Positions 62,991 through 64,000 of a DNA stretch of 64,000 nt are shown in pieces. Source of the DNA: Kosmotoga olearia TBF 19.5.1 (lineage in GTDB: Bacteria; Thermotogota; Thermotogae; Petrotogales; Kosmotogaceae); contig NC_012785.1 in NCBI RefSeq assembly GCF_000023325.1, positions 372,001 to 436,000 on the forward strand, read 5' to 3'. The translations under genes and the position numbers were made by a program. The notes under the pieces were generated by a model, which saw nothing but the letters and a program-made list of their open reading frames with translations, was not told the DNA's origin and searched no databases. Every line of letters begins with the position of its first letter. The first letter of the stretch is position 1.

Positions 62991-64000
62991 ATGAAGAAGT
63001 TTCTGGATGTAATTATCCTCTTACTTCTTGCTGGCACCATATTTGCCTGGTCTGGCCATGACGTTTTAACGTACTATATTCTTAAAAGCTTAAACATGGA
63101 TTTCTCTTTTGAAGTACCGATAACCGTGTATTCCTACGAAAATCTTGAAACAAGGGAATACAACCTTGAGAAAGCTTCCTTTGATGATTTACTCGGTAAA
63201 GATTACATTCCCGGTGAAGACAACAGACTTTTTAAGCCTGTTTTTGAAAACTCAAAGCTTGAAAACGGGAAAGCACCTATCTGGCAAATCCTTTCAGTTT
63301 ATTCATACGAACCCGATCTTGGAATGGATCAGAATCTTGAGCTAAGCAATCTGCAGTGGATGACAGGAGGTAGCCAGGGTTGGAGGCATATGGAATATCA
63401 TCTGTTCTGGCTACGTTTCGGAGAAGTTTCGGAAAGCGTGGCATACTTTACCGAACTTTCAAAAAAAGCGTGGGAAAAAGGAGACCCTTACTGGGCTTTC
63501 AGATTCATGGGGCGGGCGATACATTACTTCGAGGACATAGGACAGCCCTATCATACCTTCCCGGCTCCATTTTGCGAACTTCTAAAACTCATGATCGATA
63601 TGAATAAATGGATGACTGTGTTCACCAACTACCATCTGGTATATGACTATTACTCTGGATATTTACTCTGGAACCAAAATGCAAAAGTTGTAGAAGCAAT
63701 TAAAACAGCAAAACCGATCAAAATAACTGATCCCAGAAAAGATGCCTTAAGGTTAAGAATATATGCAAGAAGAAAACTCCACAAAATTTACTACGAAATG
63801 AAAAAGATCATGAAGGATGACTTGGAGGTTTCTTCTGAATTCATGCCAAGTCCAGCTTACTTTGATCTTCTAACCGTCGAAGGAAAAACCAAAAAACTTG
63901 AGGAATTGACAGCCGATCTCCTTGGAAAAGTTGCTTCTTATATTAAAGGCTACCTCATCTACATGAACGAAGAAATGCGTTGGGAAGATAACCTACACTA
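62991..64000 (+). CDS. Secreted zinc phospholipase C-like protein (3' partial)
   Basis: 336 residues are visible before the window ends, with no stop. ATG 62991 follows AAAGGAGGG by about 6 nt. A signal peptide (FLDVIILLLLAGTIFA) is followed by WSGHD, matching the mature N-terminal Trp and nearby His of bacterial zinc phospholipase C/S1-P1 nuclease folds. GRAIHYFEDIGQPYHTF supplies the H-x3-D-x5-H metal ligands. The family hydrolyses phospholipids or nucleic acids outside the cell. The substrate is unknown here, and the C-terminus is missing. Confidence 0.8.
   Translation, partial: MKKFLDVIILLLLAGTIFAWSGHDVLTYYILKSLNMDFSFEVPITVYSYENLETREYNLEKASFDDLLGKDYIPGEDNRLFKPVFENSKLENGKAPIWQILSVYSYEPDLGMDQNLELSNLQWMTGGSQGWRHMEYHLFWLRFGEVSESVAYFTELSKKAWEKGDPYWAFRFMGRAIHYFEDIGQPYHTFPAPFCELLKLMIDMNKWMTVFTNYHLVYDYYSGYLLWNQNAKVVEAIKTAKPIKITDPRKDALRLRIYARRKLHKIYYEMKKIMKDDLEVSSEFMPSPAYFDLLTVEGKTKKLEELTADLLGKVASYIKGYLIYMNEEMRWEDNLH

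Overview
The window is a 64-kb stretch of a Thermotogae-type chromosome, most likely a Kosmotoga-like member of the Kosmotogales. That genus call is inference. It rests on the coding style (short gaps, ATGA overlaps, strong GGAGG ribosome sites, some TTG/GTG starts, moderate GC) and on the gene set: ftsA-ftsZ followed by a PilB/GspE ATPase, two TrkA pieces with TrkH, a four-subunit archaeal-type 2-oxoacid:ferredoxin oxidoreductase, a GH57 branching enzyme, the full [FeFe]-hydrogenase maturation set HydG-HydE-HydF, and a clostridial-type ornithine fermentation operon. The profile is that of an anaerobic, fermentative, H2-forming heterotroph living on sugars and amino acids.

Layout. 0-3 kb: end of ftsA, ftsZ and a pilus/secretion ATPase. 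3.2-8.5 kb: ord-ortA-ortB-oraS-oraE, the oxidative D-ornithine pathway, closed by a bidirectional terminator. 8.6-9.8 kb: bioY and yjbQ on the minus strand. 9.96-11.31 kb: an intact insertion sequence whose ends each carry two tandem copies of the terminal repeat. 11.4-15.2 kb: a small outer-membrane-type barrel protein, an MgtC homologue, and MFS and MATE exporters. 15.25-18.1 kb: a Fur-box-like palindrome, a double-domain FeoA, FeoB and a small membrane protein. 18.2-22.7 kb: a response regulator with a TPR-like tail, two TrkA pieces, TrkH and HisS. 22.85-28.3 kb: a DUF4912 protein, glycogen branching enzyme and porCDAB. 28.4-30.4 kb: a SurA-like foldase. 30.5 kb: tRNA-Gln(TTG) with its own consensus promoter. 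30.6-40.9 kb: a run of a uridine-kinase-like protein, a CstR-like regulator, TrmI, a C-terminal processing protease, two unknown envelope proteins, an RND/MMPL exporter, a membrane protein, a phosphatase and ComM.

41-46.9 kb is the most interesting block. The hydG-X-hydE-hydF-aspA operon follows a promoter with a 16-bp palindrome over the -10 box and a leader of about 160 nt. The leader ends in an intrinsic terminator whose 5' arm can instead pair with an upstream hairpin loop. This looks like an undescribed attenuator or riboswitch for H-cluster maturation. Aspartase at the end of the operon suggests a local ammonium supply for the azadithiolate bridge. mgsA follows.

47-53.4 kb (minus strand) holds a SprT-like protein, a gluzincin-propeller-barrel surface protein, oligoendopeptidase F and a NapH-type polyferredoxin fused to a duplicated helical domain. 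53.4-53.9 kb is a gene-free interval that may hold a structured RNA or an old mobile-element end. 53.9-64 kb holds a methionine gamma-lyase-family enzyme, a medium-chain dehydrogenase, a HAD phosphatase, a PfkB kinase, a single-component RND pump, a GH1 beta-glucosidase, a methyltransferase-fold protein, and a secreted zinc phospholipase C-like protein cut off by the window end.
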